Origin: CAWCBH01 sp963793785
GTDB lineage: Bacteria; Actinomycetota; Thermoleophilia; Solirubrobacterales; 70-9
NCBI GenBank assembly: GCA_963793785.1
Contig: CAWCBH010000003.1
Span: 2,170,001 to 2,234,000 of the forward strand
Direction: 5' to 3'
DNA: 64,000 nucleotides
The notes below the pieces were generated by a model. That model was not told where the DNA came from. It did not search any database and saw nothing but the letters and a program-made list of their open reading frames with translations. Both the position numbers and the translations under genes were made by a program. This document shows positions 52,547 through 62,412 of this stretch, piece by piece (within the stretch, counting starts at the first letter, position 1; each line of letters opens with the position of its first letter).

Positions 52547-53921
52547 GTGGAGCGGCTCTCGGCGTCCGACATGTCCTCGCTGCTCGCCGAGCGTGGGCCG
52601 ATCCACGTCCACGTCGGCGGAACGATGCTGATGGAGGGAGACCCGCCCGGCCTCGAGGAGCTGCTGGGGCACGTCGACTCGCGCCTGCATCTGGTGCCGC
52701 GGTTTCGCCAGCGGGTCACCGAGGCGCCGATGCGCCTCTCCAACCCTTCCTGGACCGACGACCCGCGTTTTGACCTCGGCTGGCATGTCCGCCACGCGGC
52801 GATTCCGGCCCCCGGCTCGCGCGAGCAGCTGCGCGCGCTTGTCGGGCGAATCATGTCGGAGCCGCTAGACCTCAGCCGCCCGCTCTGGCAGCTCTACCTG
52901 ATCGAGGGGCTCGAGGACGGCGGCCACGCCTATCTCTCGAAGACCCACCACGCCCTCGTCGACGGGGTCTCGGCGATCGACGTCGGCACGATCCTGCTCG
53001 ACCCGAGCCCGGAGGGCTCCGAGGTGCCCGGGCCCGACGAGCCCTGGGAGGCCGACCAGACGAGCCCGGCGATGCTGTTCGTCCGCGATGCCACCGACAG
53101 GATCCGCCGCCCCGTCGGCGCTGCCCGCAAGGCTGCACGCGGCGCCCTGACGATGCCGCGGGAGACGGCCGGGCGGGTGATGAGGACCGCCGAGGGATTC
53201 GCCGGGCTGGCGGCGGGGGGACCGAGCGCACCGCATACCGCGCTCAACGTCGAGATCGGGCGCGACCGCCGGGTCGCCTGGGTCCCCGGCGAGCTGCAGG
53301 CGATCAAGGACGCGCGCACCGTCGAGGAGGCGACTGTCAACGACGTCATCCTCTCCGTCGCCGCCGGCGCCCTGCGGGCGCTTCCTGGCCGCACGGGGCG
53401 ACGTGGTTCCCGACAACCTCGTCGCGCTGGTCCCGGTCAGCATCCGGCGCCCCGACGAGGAGCTCGAGCTGGGCAACCGGATCACGACGATCTTCGTCCG
53501 CCTGCCGGTCGGCAGCCAGGACCCGCGGGCGCGCCTGGAGGCAGTCCGCGCCGAGACCGCGAAGCTGAAGCAGTCCGAGCAGGCGCGGGCAGCCTCGCTG
53601 ATCATCGAGGCCACGGGCTGGGTCCCGCCGACGATCAACCGGGTCCTCGCCGACGCGATGTCGCGGCCGCTGACCTGGAACCTGGTCGTATCCAACGTCC
53701 CCGGGCCCCAGCAGCCGTTCTATCTGCTCGGGCGGCGGCTGGCCGAGGTCTACCCCTTCGTGCCGCTCTCGCCCCAGGGACACGCGCTCTCGGTCGGGGT
53801 CGTCAGCTATGACGGCGGCGTCTTCTTCGGGCTGGTCGGCGATCGCGACGCGCTGGCCGACCTGGCCCTGCTGGCCGAAGCCTTCGAGGGCTCGCTGGCC
53901 GAGCAGACCGCTACTGCCTGA
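52547..53921 (+). CDS. wax ester synthase / diacylglycerol acyltransferase (one frameshift)
   Basis: About 458 residues. WS/DGAT family, makes wax esters or triacylglycerol from acyl-CoA. N-terminal domain: LVPRFRQRVTEAPM, DLGWHVRHAAIPAPG, MSEPLDLSRPLWQLYLIEGL and the catalytic KTHHALVDGVSAIDVG (HHxxxDG). After a shift near 53,390 the C-terminal domain continues: VPVSIRRPDEELELGNRIT, NLVVSNVPGPQQPFYLLG, ALSVGVVSYDGGVFFGLVGD. Suggests storage-lipid synthesis. Confidence 0.9.
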
Positions 53922-54723
53922 CGAAGACCGGCGTCCCCAGCGGCAGGCGGTCGAAAAGGAAGCGCATCGTCTCGTCGGTCGCCCGCAGGCAGCCGCTCGA
54001 GGCAGCCTCGCCGACCGGACCGGGGGTGCCGTGGATCGCGATCCGATCGCCGCCCAGCCAACCCGGTGGCAGCTTCGGCTGGTGGCCGTTCAGCGCCAGC
54101 GCGCAGCAACCGTAGTAGGGGCTCTGGTCGAAGTTGATCGCGTCGGTCACGGCAAAGCGGCCGACCGGGGTCTCGTGGCCCGGCGCCCCGATCGAGACCG
54201 GAAAAGCCGCCACCTGCCTACTCCCGTAGCGCAGCGACAGCCGCAGCCGCGAGAGGTCGACCCCGATCGAGTACTTGGTCCAGTAAACGCTCATCCGGGC
54301 CGGGTCCAGGCGCAGCCAGCCGATCCTGCGGTTGGCGAGCTTCGCTGTCAGCACGCCCAGCCAGCCGGGTCGCCGCTTGACAACGCCGAGCACGATCTCG
54401 GATCCGAACTCGGTCCGCGGGCCGACCGTGCGGATCACACGGCCGTTCGGCGCGGCGTGCAGCGGCGCCGACTGACCGCGACGGAGGCGGACGATCGCAA
54501 AGCTGGGGCCGTTGACCGGTTTCGTGTCCAGGCTGGGCACCGGGCCGGTCCTCGCCGCGTCTCGCGAAGGCGGCGCCGGCTTTGGGTTGCCCCGCGCGGG
54601 GGCGCTCGCTGCGGTCGCGGGCACCGACTTGCTCTCCTCTCCGGTCAGCAGGAGCACTCCCACCGCCGCCAGCGCCAGGCAGCAGAGCAGCGCAACCCCG
54701 GATGTCATTCGACGCCGGCTCAT
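53911..54723 (-). CDS. L,D-transpeptidase (YkuD)
   Basis: 270 residues. N-terminal membrane anchor/signal (GVALLCCLALAAVGVLLLTG), a Pro/Ala-rich linker, an SH3-like region, then the YkuD catalytic domain: GAPGHETPVGRFAVTD and HGTPGPVGEAASSGCLRA with the catalytic Cys. Forms 3-3 cross-links in peptidoglycan outside the membrane. The ATG lies only 5 nt after the 3' end of tRNA-Ser on the same strand, so the mRNA may arise by tRNA 3' processing. Overlaps the WS/DGAT gene end by 11 nt. Confidence 0.92.
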   Translation of the reverse strand: MSRRRMTSGVALLCCLALAAVGVLLLTGEESKSVPATAASAPARGNPKPAPPSRDAARTGPVPSLDTKPVNGPSFAIVRLRRGQSAPLHAAPNGRVIRTVGPRTEFGSEIVLGVVKRRPGWLGVLTAKLANRRIGWLRLDPARMSVYWTKYSIGVDLSRLRLSLRYGSRQVAAFPVSIGAPGHETPVGRFAVTDAINFDQSPYYGCCALALNGHQPKLPPGWLGGDRIAIHGTPGPVGEAASSGCLRATDETMRFLFDRLPLGTPVFVRQ

Positions 54724-54728
54724 CGAAA

Positions 54729-54817
54729 CGGAGAGGGAGGGATTCGAACCCTCGAGAGAGCTTGCGCCCCCTACTCGCTTAGCAGGCGAGTGCCTTCAGC
54801 CACTCGGCCACCTCTCC
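54729..54817 (-). tRNA. tRNA-Ser (anticodon GCT)
   Basis: Type II tRNA with long variable arm on the minus strand: acceptor GGAGAGG/CCTCTCC, anticodon arm ACTCGC-CTGCTAA-GCGAGT (GCT), T-loop GGTTCGAATCC, discriminator G. Confidence 0.95.
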
Positions 54818-54832
54818 GCGGGCGCCCGATTG

Positions 54833-54838
54833 TACGCT
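54833..54838 (+). promoter_or_regulatory. -10 box, racemase-like gene
   Basis: TACGCT, 6 nt before ATG 54845. Confidence 0.5.
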
Positions 54839-54844
54839 CGCGGC

Positions 54845-56047
54845 ATGCAGCAATCCCACCAGCGATACGAGGAGATCTTCGCCGAGGTGGAGGCGCCGTT
54901 CGCCTTCGTCGACCTCGATGCGATGTGGTCAAACGGCGCCGACATGCTGCGCCGCGCGGCCGCCAAGCCGATCCGGGTCGCGTCGAAGTCGGTCCGCTGC
55001 CGGCCGCTGCTGGAGCGGATCCTCGCCCGCGACGAGCGCTTCCGCGGCCTGCTCACGTTCACGCTGCCGGAGACGCTGTGGCTGGCCGAGCAGGGGTTCG
55101 AGGACCTGCTGCTCGCCTACCCGACCGCCGATCGCGGGGCGCTGGCGGAGCTGGCGGTGCGCAGCGTCGCCAATCCGGAGGCCTCGCCGATCGTGATGGT
55201 CGACTCGGTCGAGCACCTGGAGATGATCGAGTCGGTGCTCGGCGCCGGGCGCGGCCCCGGTGCGGGTCTGCATCGACGTCGACGCCGGCTGGTGGGCGCT
55301 CGGGGGCCGGATCAAGGTCGGGCCCAAGCGGTCTCCGGTCCACACTGCCGAGCAGGCCGTGGCGCTGGCCCGAGAGATCGAGCGCCGCCCGCAGCTGAAG
55401 CTGGTCGGCGCTGATGGCCTACGAGGGGCAGATCGCCGGCGTCGGCGACCGGCCGCCGGCAAGCGCCTGCGCGGCGCCGCGATCCGCCTCATGCAGCGCC
55501 GCTCGGCGGCGGAGCTGCGCGGGCGCCGGGCGGCGATCGTCGCCGCCGTGCGGGAGGTGGCCGAGATCGAGCTCGTCAACGGCGGCGGCACCGGCAGCAT
55601 CGACGGCACCGCCGCCGAGGAGGCGGTCACCGAGGTCGCCGCCGGCTCGGGCTTCTACGCGCCGGTCCTGTTCGACTACTACGAGCGGCTTTCACCTCAC
55701 TCCGGCAGCCGGCTTCGCGCTGCCGATCGTGCGGCGGCCCGGGCCCAGGGGTGGCGACGGCGCTCGGCGGCGGGTACCTGGCCTCGGGAAGCGGCGACGC
55801 GGTGCGGCTGCCGACCCCGTGGCTGCCGCCGGGGCTGGAGCTCGATCCCGAGGAGGGCGCCGGCGAGGTGCAGACGCCGCTGATCGGCGCCGCCGCCGAT
55901 GCGCTGGCGATCGGCGACCGGGCCTACTTTCGCCACACCAAGGCGGGTGAGCTGTGCGAGCGCTTCGCCTCCCTGCTGCTGGTCGAGGACGGCGAGATCG
56001 TCGACGAGGTGCCGACCTACCGCGGCGAGGGCAAGACGTTCCTCTAG
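54845..56047 (+). CDS. alanine racemase/D-threonine aldolase-fold PLP enzyme (frameshifted)
   Basis: About 400 residues after correction. Pattern of the amino acid deaminase/aldolase branch: APFAFVDLDAMWSN, KPIRVASKSVRCRPLLERIL (PLP Lys in SKS), VCIDVDAGWWALGGRIKVGP, GLMAYEGQIAGVGD, ELVNGGGTGSIDGTA, FHLTPAAGFALPIVRRPGPG, and C-terminal AYFRHTKAGELCERFASLLLV. Substrate unknown. Breaks near 55,255, 55,415, 55,460, 55,690 and 55,740 change frame while motifs persist. Confidence 0.8.
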
Positions 56048-56057
56048 CGCGAGGTCA

Positions 56058-57391
56058 TCAGGGCCCGAGGACCCGCTCGGCGTACGCGTTGCTGAAGGTG
56101 CGCGCCGGGTCGAGCTCGTCGCGGGCCGCCTGGAAGTCGGCCCAGCGCGGATAGCGCTCGGACAGCGTCGCCGCGGTCTGAAAATGCCGCTTTCCCCAGT
56201 GCGGGCGGCCCCCGTAGGAGTCCATGATCTCCTCCACGGCCTCGAAGTAGGGCCGCCACTCCATCCCCTGGTACTGGTGCACCGCGATGTAGGTCGTCTC
56301 GCGCTCGTGGGAGGGGCTGAGCAGGGCGTCGTCGGGGGCGACGACGCGGCACTCGATCGGCATCGGCGACCTCGATCTGCTGCTCGCGGATCAGGTCCAG
56401 CACCCGGCGCAGCGCCTGCGGCCCATCGTCGCGCGGGATCGCGTACTCCATCTCGGTGAAGCGGATCGTGCGGTGGTTGGCGAAGATCCGGTAGCTGCGA
56501 TCGAGGTGCTCGCCCTGGGACATCAGCCGCGCCGCCAGCCGGGTGGCGCGGGGGATCAGCGCCGGGCGGCGGCGGGCGAGGCGCAGCATCAGGTCGCCGA
56601 CGCCGTTCTCCAGCACCACGTCGCCGAGGTAGCGCCGCATCCGGCCGCGGGGCCGCGGCTCGCGCTCGGTGCGGTTGCGCCTGATCGTCAGCGCCTTCTC
56701 GGTGTAGGGGAAGACGAAGAACTCGAAGTGGTCGTTGGCCGCGGCCAGCTCCGCAAACGAGCGCCAGGACGTCGTCGAGCGGTCGCGGCTCGTCGATTCG
56801 GTGCAGCGTGAAGGCGGGCACGCAGCGCAGCGTCACCGCCGAGATCGCCCCCAGCGCGCCGACGCCCACCCGCGCCGCCCGCAGCAGGTCGGGCTCGGAG
56901 TCCGACGTCAGCTCCCGCACGCTGCCGTCGGCGAGGACGATCTCGACCGACTCCACCTGGGCGGAGATGTTGCGCAGCGAGGCGCCGGTTCCGTGGGTCG
57001 CGGTGGAGATCGCACCGGCGATCGTCTGGCGGTCGATGTCGCCGAGGTTCTCCAGCGCCAGGCCGAGCCCGTGCAGTCGCTCGTTGAGGTCGGCGAGAAC
57101 GATCCCGGCGCCGACCCTGACCAGGCCCGACGACGGATCTGCCTCCTGGAGATCGTTCAGGGCCTCGATCCGGATCATCGTCTCGGCCGTCATCGCGGCC
57201 TCGGTGAAGGAGTGGCCGGAGCCGGGAACGGAGACTCGGCGTCCCGCCTCGGCATTGGCGCGCACCGCCTCGGCCAGCTCATCTCGGGTCCGTGGCCGCA
57301 GCACCTCGGCCGGGCGACAGGCCTGGTCTCCGGCCCAGTTGCGCCAGTCCTCGACCGCCCCACGTGGGGTCCGGGTCGTCGCGGTCGCCAT
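56058..57391 (-). CDS. aldonolactone oxidase-type FAD oxidoreductase (frameshifted)
   Basis: About 440 residues. FAD_binding_4 plus ALO domain, as in L-gulono- or D-arabinono-1,4-lactone oxidases. Visible: RRVSVPGSGHSFTEAAMT (FAD), ENLGDIDRQTIAGAISTATHGTG split around the flavin site, FPYTEKALTIRRN, FTEMEYAIPRDDGPQALRRV, and C-terminal GRPHWGKRHFQTAATLSERY with the HWGK motif of ALO enzymes. Frame breaks near 56,770 and 56,365. TAGGCT is 7 nt before ATG 57391; its TAG is the stop of the MFS gene. Confidence 0.87.
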
Positions 57392-57398
57392 CGGGTGA

Positions 57399-57404
57399 AG
57401 CCTA
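57399..57404 (-). promoter_or_regulatory. -10 box, aldonolactone oxidase gene
   Basis: TAGGCT on the minus strand; the TAG (57404-57402) is also the stop codon of the MFS gene. Confidence 0.5.
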
Positions 57405-58568
57405 GACCCGCTCGCCGAGGCCGGCCTCGGCAACAGGGCCGGCCCCGACCACCCGCCGGGCCAGGAACGCGGTCGCCAGCAGGAGGGCGGCGATCGCCAG
57501 GCAAGGGGCGGCGTATCCGGCCGCGCCGGCAACCGCTCCCCCGGCGACCGCGCCGCTGACCTGCCCGCCCGCCCAGGCGAGGTTGAGCAGCCCCGCCGCG
57601 AAGCCCTGGTGCAGCCCGTGGGCCTCCGCGGCCTCGGAGAGGATCGTCGTCGCCGGCACGAAGCAGAAGCCGGCTCCGACTGCGATTCCGACCTCCGCTC
57701 CGATCACAACCGGGATCACGTCGCCGACGCCGACCAGCGTGATCATCACAGCGCCGATCCCAATACCGATCAGGAACGGGGCCAACCGCCCGGCCCGGTC
57801 GGAGTAACGGCCGACGGCCGGCGCCAGCATCGCCTCCAGGGCCGCGCCGCACGTGAACCCGGCCGCGATCAGTGCCGCGCTCCCTCCCAGCTCGTCAACT
57901 CGCAGCGGCACCAGCACGGCGCTGGTGCCGAAGGTCAGCGAGGGAACTGCGACCAGCGCCGCGGCTCCAAGCACCGGCCCGCTGCCCAGGGTGCGCAGCA
58001 CCTTGCCGGGGCTGTCCTCCTGGGGCTGCGTCGTATCGGGCAGGCGCGACGCGGCGGCGGCGAGCACCAGGGTCACGACCAGGACCGAGGCGAAGACCGG
58101 CTCGGTCCCGATCTCGGTTGCGAGCGCGCCCAGCGGAGGTCCGAAAAGAGCACCCCCGACGGCGGTCCCGATCGCGCCGCCGATCACCGCCCCGCGGCGT
58201 TCGTCGGGCGCGGAGGTGATCAGCCAGGTCAGCGCGCCGGACCAGGTCAGCGCGCCCGAGACCCCCTGCGCGAAACGGGCGCCATCGAGGAGGACGATCT
58301 GCTCGGCGAATCCGAACACGGCGCTGGAGACGCCGAGCAGCAGCAGGCCGCTGATCACGGTCCGGCGCGGCCCGACCCGGGCGGCGACGAAGCCGGCCGG
58401 AATCGAGGCGATCAGCGTTCCGGCCGCGAACGAGGCGGTGAGGATTCCGGCCCCCGCCTTGCCGAGGTCGAGATCCTCGCTGTAGGTCGGCAGCAACGGC
58501 GTGATCGCCGCGTAGAAGGTGACGTCGAGGAAGATGATCGCCGAGGCGAGGATCGTCAGCCGCCGCAT
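57402..58568 (-). CDS. MFS transporter
   Basis: 388 residues with about twelve membrane segments. N-terminal half: ILASAIIFLDVTFYAAITPL, the loop 2-3 signature GFVAARVGPRRTVISGLLLL, and ARFAQGVSGALTWSGALTWL; the central loop LPDTTQPQEDSPGKVL splits the halves. Pattern is of drug or metabolite exporters (MFS_1). Substrate unknown. ATG 58568, 68 nt after tRNA-Ser(TGA). Its stop is reused in the -10 box of the following gene. Confidence 0.9.
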   Translation of the reverse strand: MRRLTILASAIIFLDVTFYAAITPLLPTYSEDLDLGKAGAGILTASFAAGTLIASIPAGFVAARVGPRRTVISGLLLLGVSSAVFGFAEQIVLLDGARFAQGVSGALTWSGALTWLITSAPDERRGAVIGGAIGTAVGGALFGPPLGALATEIGTEPVFASVLVVTLVLAAAASRLPDTTQPQEDSPGKVLRTLGSGPVLGAAALVAVPSLTFGTSAVLVPLRVDELGGSAALIAAGFTCGAALEAMLAPAVGRYSDRAGRLAPFLIGIGIGAVMITLVGVGDVIPVVIGAEVGIAVGAGFCFVPATTILSEAAEAHGLHQGFAAGLLNLAWAGGQVSGAVAGGAVAGAAGYAAPCLAIAALLLATAFLARRVVGAGPVAEAGLGERV

Positions 58569-58636
58569 CGCTCCATCCTGTCAATCGATCCCGGCCGGGC
58601 TCATCGCAACCCCGTCGCGGCGCTACTGAGCGACAG

Positions 58637-58726
58637 CGGAGGGGGAGGGATTCGAACCCCCGGGCCGGTGAAACCGGCCAGCTGCTTTCAAGGCAGCCGC
58701 ATTCGACCAGACTCTGCCACCCCTCC
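58637..58726 (-). tRNA. tRNA-Ser (anticodon TGA)
   Basis: Type II tRNA on the minus strand: acceptor GGAGGGG/CCCCTCC, anticodon arm GGCTGC-CTTGAAA-GCAGCT (TGA), long variable arm GGCCGG...CCGGCC, T-loop GGTTCGAATCC. Confidence 0.95.
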
Positions 58727-58762
58727 GGCGGCAGACAGGTGATACCAGCCGACCGCCCCGAA

Positions 58763-58768
58763 TAGGCT
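58763..58768 (+). promoter_or_regulatory. -10 box, FMN oxidase gene
   Basis: TAGGCT, spacer CCGCCC (6 nt) to GTG 58775. Confidence 0.55.
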
Positions 58769-58774
58769 CCGCCC

Positions 58775-59950
58775 GTGGCCGAGTACGCCGACTATTACCG
58801 CGAGATCTACGCCCGCGGGCTGGCCGGGGAGCAGCCCGCGATCCCGGTCTCGATCGCCGAGCTCGAGGAGCGAGCCGTGGAGGCGATGGAGCCGCGGGCC
58901 CGCGCCTACGTCTGCGCCGGGGCGGGCAGCGAGGAGACGATGCGGGCAAACCGCGAGGCGTTCCGGCGCTGGCGGATCGTGCCGCGGATGCTGCGCGACG
59001 TCTCCGAGCGCTCGCTGCAGGTCGAGCTGCTCGGCATCGACGATTCCGGCGCCGGTCCTGCTGGCGCCGATCGGGGTGCAGAAGATCGTCCACGAAGACG
59101 GCGAGCTGGCCAGCGCCCGGGCCGCCGCGGGCCTGGGCTTGCCCTATGTCACCAGCACCGCCGCCGCCTACTCGCTCGAGGAGGTCGCCGAGGCCTGCGG
59201 CGACGGCCCTCGCTGGTACCAGCTCTACTGGCCAGGCGAGGACGCGATCGCCGCGAGCATGGTCGGCCGCGCCGAGAGGCCCGGGCTACAAGCGCGATCG
59301 TCGTCACCGTCGACACCTTCATGCCGGGCTGGAAACCGCGCGACCTCCAGCAGGCCTGGCTGCCGTTCCTCGAGGGCACCGGAACCGCGAACTACTTCGA
59401 GGATCCGGTCTTCCGCGAAGGGGCTGGAGCAGCCCGCCCGAGGAGGACATCGGAGCCGCCGTCGGCCACTTCCTCAGCGTGCTAGAGCCAATCCCGCGCC
59501 TCACCTGGGAGCGGCTGGCCTGGCTGCGCGAGCAGACCGAGCTGCCGATCCTCTCAAGGGGATCCTCCACCCCGAGGACGCCCGCGAGGCGCTCGAGCGC
59601 GGGAAGCGGCCGGGATCATCGTCTCCAACCACGGCGGCCGCCAGGTCGACGGCGCGATCGCTGCGCTCGAGGCGCTGCCGCCGATCGTCGAGGCGGTCGG
59701 CGATCAGATCGCGGTGCTGATGGACAGCGGCATCCGCGGCGGCAGCGACGTCCTCAAGGCGCTTGCGCTGGGCGCCGACGCGATCCTCCTCGGCCGCCCC
59801 TACCTCTGGGGGCTGGCGCTCGACGGCCAGGCCGGCGTCGAGACGGTGCTGAAGATGCTGCTCGCCGAGCTCGACCTGACGCTGGCCCTGACCGGCCACA
59901 CCGACGTCACCACGCTCGGCCCCGAGGCGCTGGTCCGCGAGCCCGCCTAG
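58775..59950 (+). CDS. FMN-dependent alpha-hydroxyacid oxidase (frameshifted)
   Basis: About 390 residues; third member of this family in the window. Reading through breaks near 59,050, 59,280, 59,420, 59,560 and 59,610: MEPRARAYVCAGAGSEETMR, PAPVLLAPIGVQKIVHEDGE, YVTSTAAAYSLEEVAEACG, PRWYQLYWPGEDAI, VVTVDTFMPGWKPRDLQQ, IVSNHGGRQVDGAIAALEAL (catalytic His and Arg intact), VLMDSGIRGGSDVLKALALG. Lactate 2-monooxygenase/oxidase-like. The stop shares CTAG (59947-59950) with the convergent GMC gene. Confidence 0.88.
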
Positions 59951-61537
59951 GCCGGCGGAGCGACGCCGCGGATCAGGTCGGCGGCCTTCTCGGCGATCAT
60001 CACGATCGCGGCGGTCGGGATGGCCGCCGACGATCGTCGGCATCACCGAGGCGTCGGCGACGCGCAGGCCGTCGACGCCGCGCACGCGCAGCTCCGGATC
60101 GACCACGCGCGCCATCGTCGCTGCCCATCCGGCAGGTGCCGACGGGGTGGTAGAGGAGCTCGAGCTCACGCCGCACGAAGTCCTCGACGTCGGCATCCGA
60201 CGCGACCGATCGCCCGGCACGAGCTCGCGACCCCGCACCGAGGCCAACGGCTCGGTGTGAGCGATCTCGCGCGACTTGTGGACGCCGGCGACCATCGCCG
60301 CCAGGTCCTCCGGCTCGGCGAGGTGGTTGCCGACGAGCTGCGGCTTCGCGAGGGGATCCGCCGAGCGCAGCCGCAGCCGGCCGCGGCTGCGGGGGAGATC
60401 AGCACCGGCCCGAGGGTGAAGGCGTGGCCGTCGAACTCGTCGAAGCCGTGGTCGTGGTAGTAGGCGGGGGCGAAGATCAGCTCGACGTCGGCCGCGGGCA
60501 GGCCCGGCCGGGTGCGGATGAAGGCCAGCGCCTCGCCGACGTTGGAGGTCAGCGGCCCCTTCCGCCGGATCAGGAACTGGAGCAGCGCCTTCGGCTTCTC
60601 GGCGTCTGCCAGGTCGTCATCGACAGTCGTCTCCCAGCAGAGCGTCAGGAATGGATGGTCCTGCAGGTTCTCGCCGACCTCAGGAGCATCGACCAGCGGC
60701 TCGATCCCGTGCGAGCGCAGGTGCTCGGCGGGGCCGATGCCGGACAGCATCAGCAGCTGCTGGCTCCCGATCGCCCCCGCGCAGAGGACGACCTCGCTCC
60801 CGACCCGGCCAGCTTCCTCGCGCGCCGCGGCCACCGCGCCAGCGCACGCCGGCGGTCGCGCCCGCCGTCGAGCTCGATTCCCAGCACCTGCACCCCGGTC
60901 TTCACGGTCAGGTTCGGCCGCTTGCGCGCCGGGCGCAGGTAGGCATCGGCGCTCGACCAGCGGCGCCCGTTTCGCTGCATCACCGGGGTCATGCTCAGCC
61001 CGTCCTGCTCGGGCGAGTTGACGTCGGGATTGGCGGGAATCCCCGCCGCTTGTCCGGCTTCGAGGAAGCGGCCGGTGAGCGGACGGGGGTCGCACGCGCC
61101 GCTGACGTGAGCGGGCCGTCGTGCCCGTGCCCCTCGCCGCCCGGCGCCCGGTAGTCCTCGAGCCGCCGGAAGTAGGGCTCGACATCCGCCCAGCCCCAGC
61201 CCGGGCAGCCGGCCTCGCTCCAGCCGTCGTAGTCCAGCGGCCGGCCGCGCGTGTACATCATCGCGTTCATCGAGGTCGAGCCGCCGAGCGACTTGCCGCG
61301 GGGCACGAACAGCTCCCTGTCGTTGAGATGCGGCTCGGGCCCGGTGCTGTAGTCCCAGTCGAGCTTGGTCTTGAACTGCTTCGCGAAGGCGGCCGGGATC
61401 TTGATGTTCGGCGAGCGGTCGCGCCCGCCCGCCTCGAGGAGCAGGACCCGCGTGCCGGCGTCCTCGCTGAGCCGGGCCGCCACCGCGCAACCCGCTCCCC
61501 CGGCACCGACGACCACGTAGTCGTAGGCGTTCTGCAC
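59947..61537 (-). CDS. GMC-family FAD oxidoreductase (frameshifted)
   Basis: About 530 residues; alcohol/choline dehydrogenase-like. YVVVGAGGAGCAVAARLSED (FAD motif, residues 7-26), PRGKSLGGSTSMNAMMYTRG (GMC signature 1), SEVVLCAGAIGSQQLLMLSG (signature 2), VGENLQDHPFLTL, and C-terminal VRGVDGLRVADASVMPTIVG then IVMIAEKAADLIRG. The catalytic His-His/Asn pair cannot be fixed across the breaks (61,080; 60,850; 60,380; 60,200; 60,020). GTG 61537 with TAGGCT 7 nt upstream. Confidence 0.87.
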
Positions 61538-61544
61538 GGCCGCC

Positions 61545-61550
61545 AGCCTA
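61545..61550 (-). promoter_or_regulatory. -10 box, GMC gene
   Basis: TAGGCT on the minus strand, 7 nt before GTG 61537. Confidence 0.55.
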
Positions 61551-61576
61551 ATCGCCGCCGGCGAGGCCGGGCGACT

Positions 61577-62035
61577 TCAGTCGCTGAGGTCGACCCGCTC
61601 GATCTTCTGCTCGGAGAGCGGCCGGTCCGATGAGTCGGTGTCGGTCGCCTCGATCGCGTCGACGGCGTCCATCCCGTCGCTGATGCGCCCGAAGACCGTG
61701 TGCTTGCCGTCCAGCCACGGCGCCGCGTCGGTGGTGACGATGAAGAACTGGGAGCCGTTCGTATTCGGGCCGGCGTTTGCCATCGCCAGGGCGCCGCGGA
61801 CGATCTTGTGCTCGTTGATCTCGTCCTCGAAGGTGTAGCCGGGACCGCCTCGGCCGGTGCCCTCCGGACAGCCGCCCTGGATCATGAAGTCGCTGATCAC
61901 GCGATGAAAGGCGAGCCCGTCGTAGTAGCCGTCGGCGGCGAGCTTGCGGAAGTTCTCGACCGTCTTCGGAGCCTCGTCGTCGAACAGCTCGACCGTCATC
62001 GCGCCGGCGGTCGTGTGCAGGGTTGCCTCGCTCAC
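61577..62035 (-). CDS. cyclophilin-type peptidyl-prolyl isomerase
   Basis: 152 residues, cytosolic cyclophilin. LAFHRVISDFMIQGGCPEGT and TNGSQFFIVTTDAAPWLDGK are the classical catalytic segments (Arg, Phe, Gln), with HTVFGRISDGMDAVDAIEA at the end. Assists protein folding. GTG 62035 with TATAGT 8 nt upstream. Confidence 0.95.
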   Translation of the reverse strand: MSEATLHTTAGAMTVELFDDEAPKTVENFRKLAADGYYDGLAFHRVISDFMIQGGCPEGTGRGGPGYTFEDEINEHKIVRGALAMANAGPNTNGSQFFIVTTDAAPWLDGKHTVFGRISDGMDAVDAIEATDTDSSDRPLSEQKIERVDLSD

Positions 62036-62043
62036 GCCGCGGC

Positions 62044-62049
62044 ACTATA
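62044..62049 (-). promoter_or_regulatory. -10 box, cyclophilin gene
   Basis: TATAGT on the minus strand, 8 nt before GTG 62035. Confidence 0.5.
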
Positions 62050-62074
62050 GGCGAGGAGCATCGCCGGCTGCCGA

Positions 62075-62404
62075 CTACAGGCCCAGGTCCTCGACGCCTC
62101 GCTCCTCAAAGCCGAGGTGATGGGCGAGCTCGTGGCGCAGCGTCTGCTCGACCTGGCGGGAGAGGAGATCGGGGTCGTGGCCGAAGTCGCGCTCGAGGGT
62201 GTCGCGGTAGATCACGATCCGGTCCTCGAAGAAGTCGCCGGCGACCCCGTCGCCGAAGTACTCCCCGTAGGCGGCTTCGTCGCCGCCCAGCTCCGAGACG
62301 ACCACCGGAACCTGCTCCAGCAGCTCCCGGAACTGCGCCGGCAGCCGGTCGATCGCCTCGGCGACCAGGGTCTCGAACTCGTCCTCGGAGCGCTGCACCC
62401 GCAA
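62075..62404 (-). CDS. zincin-like metallopeptidase (UPF/DUF1025-like)
   Basis: 109 residues: FETLVAEAIDRLPAQFRELL at the start, DRIVIYRDTLERDFGHDP in the middle, and the zinc site RHELAHHLGFEERGVEDLGL (HExxH with a downstream Glu). Small stand-alone domain conserved in actinobacteria, minigluzincin-like; substrate unknown. Start TTG 62404 (CAGACT 8 nt upstream) or GTG 62398. Confidence 0.88.
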   Translation of the reverse strand: MRVQRSEDEFETLVAEAIDRLPAQFRELLEQVPVVVSELGGDEAAYGEYFGDGVAGDFFEDRIVIYRDTLERDFGHDPDLLSRQVEQTLRHELAHHLGFEERGVEDLGL

Positions 62405-62412
62405 ATCGTCCC

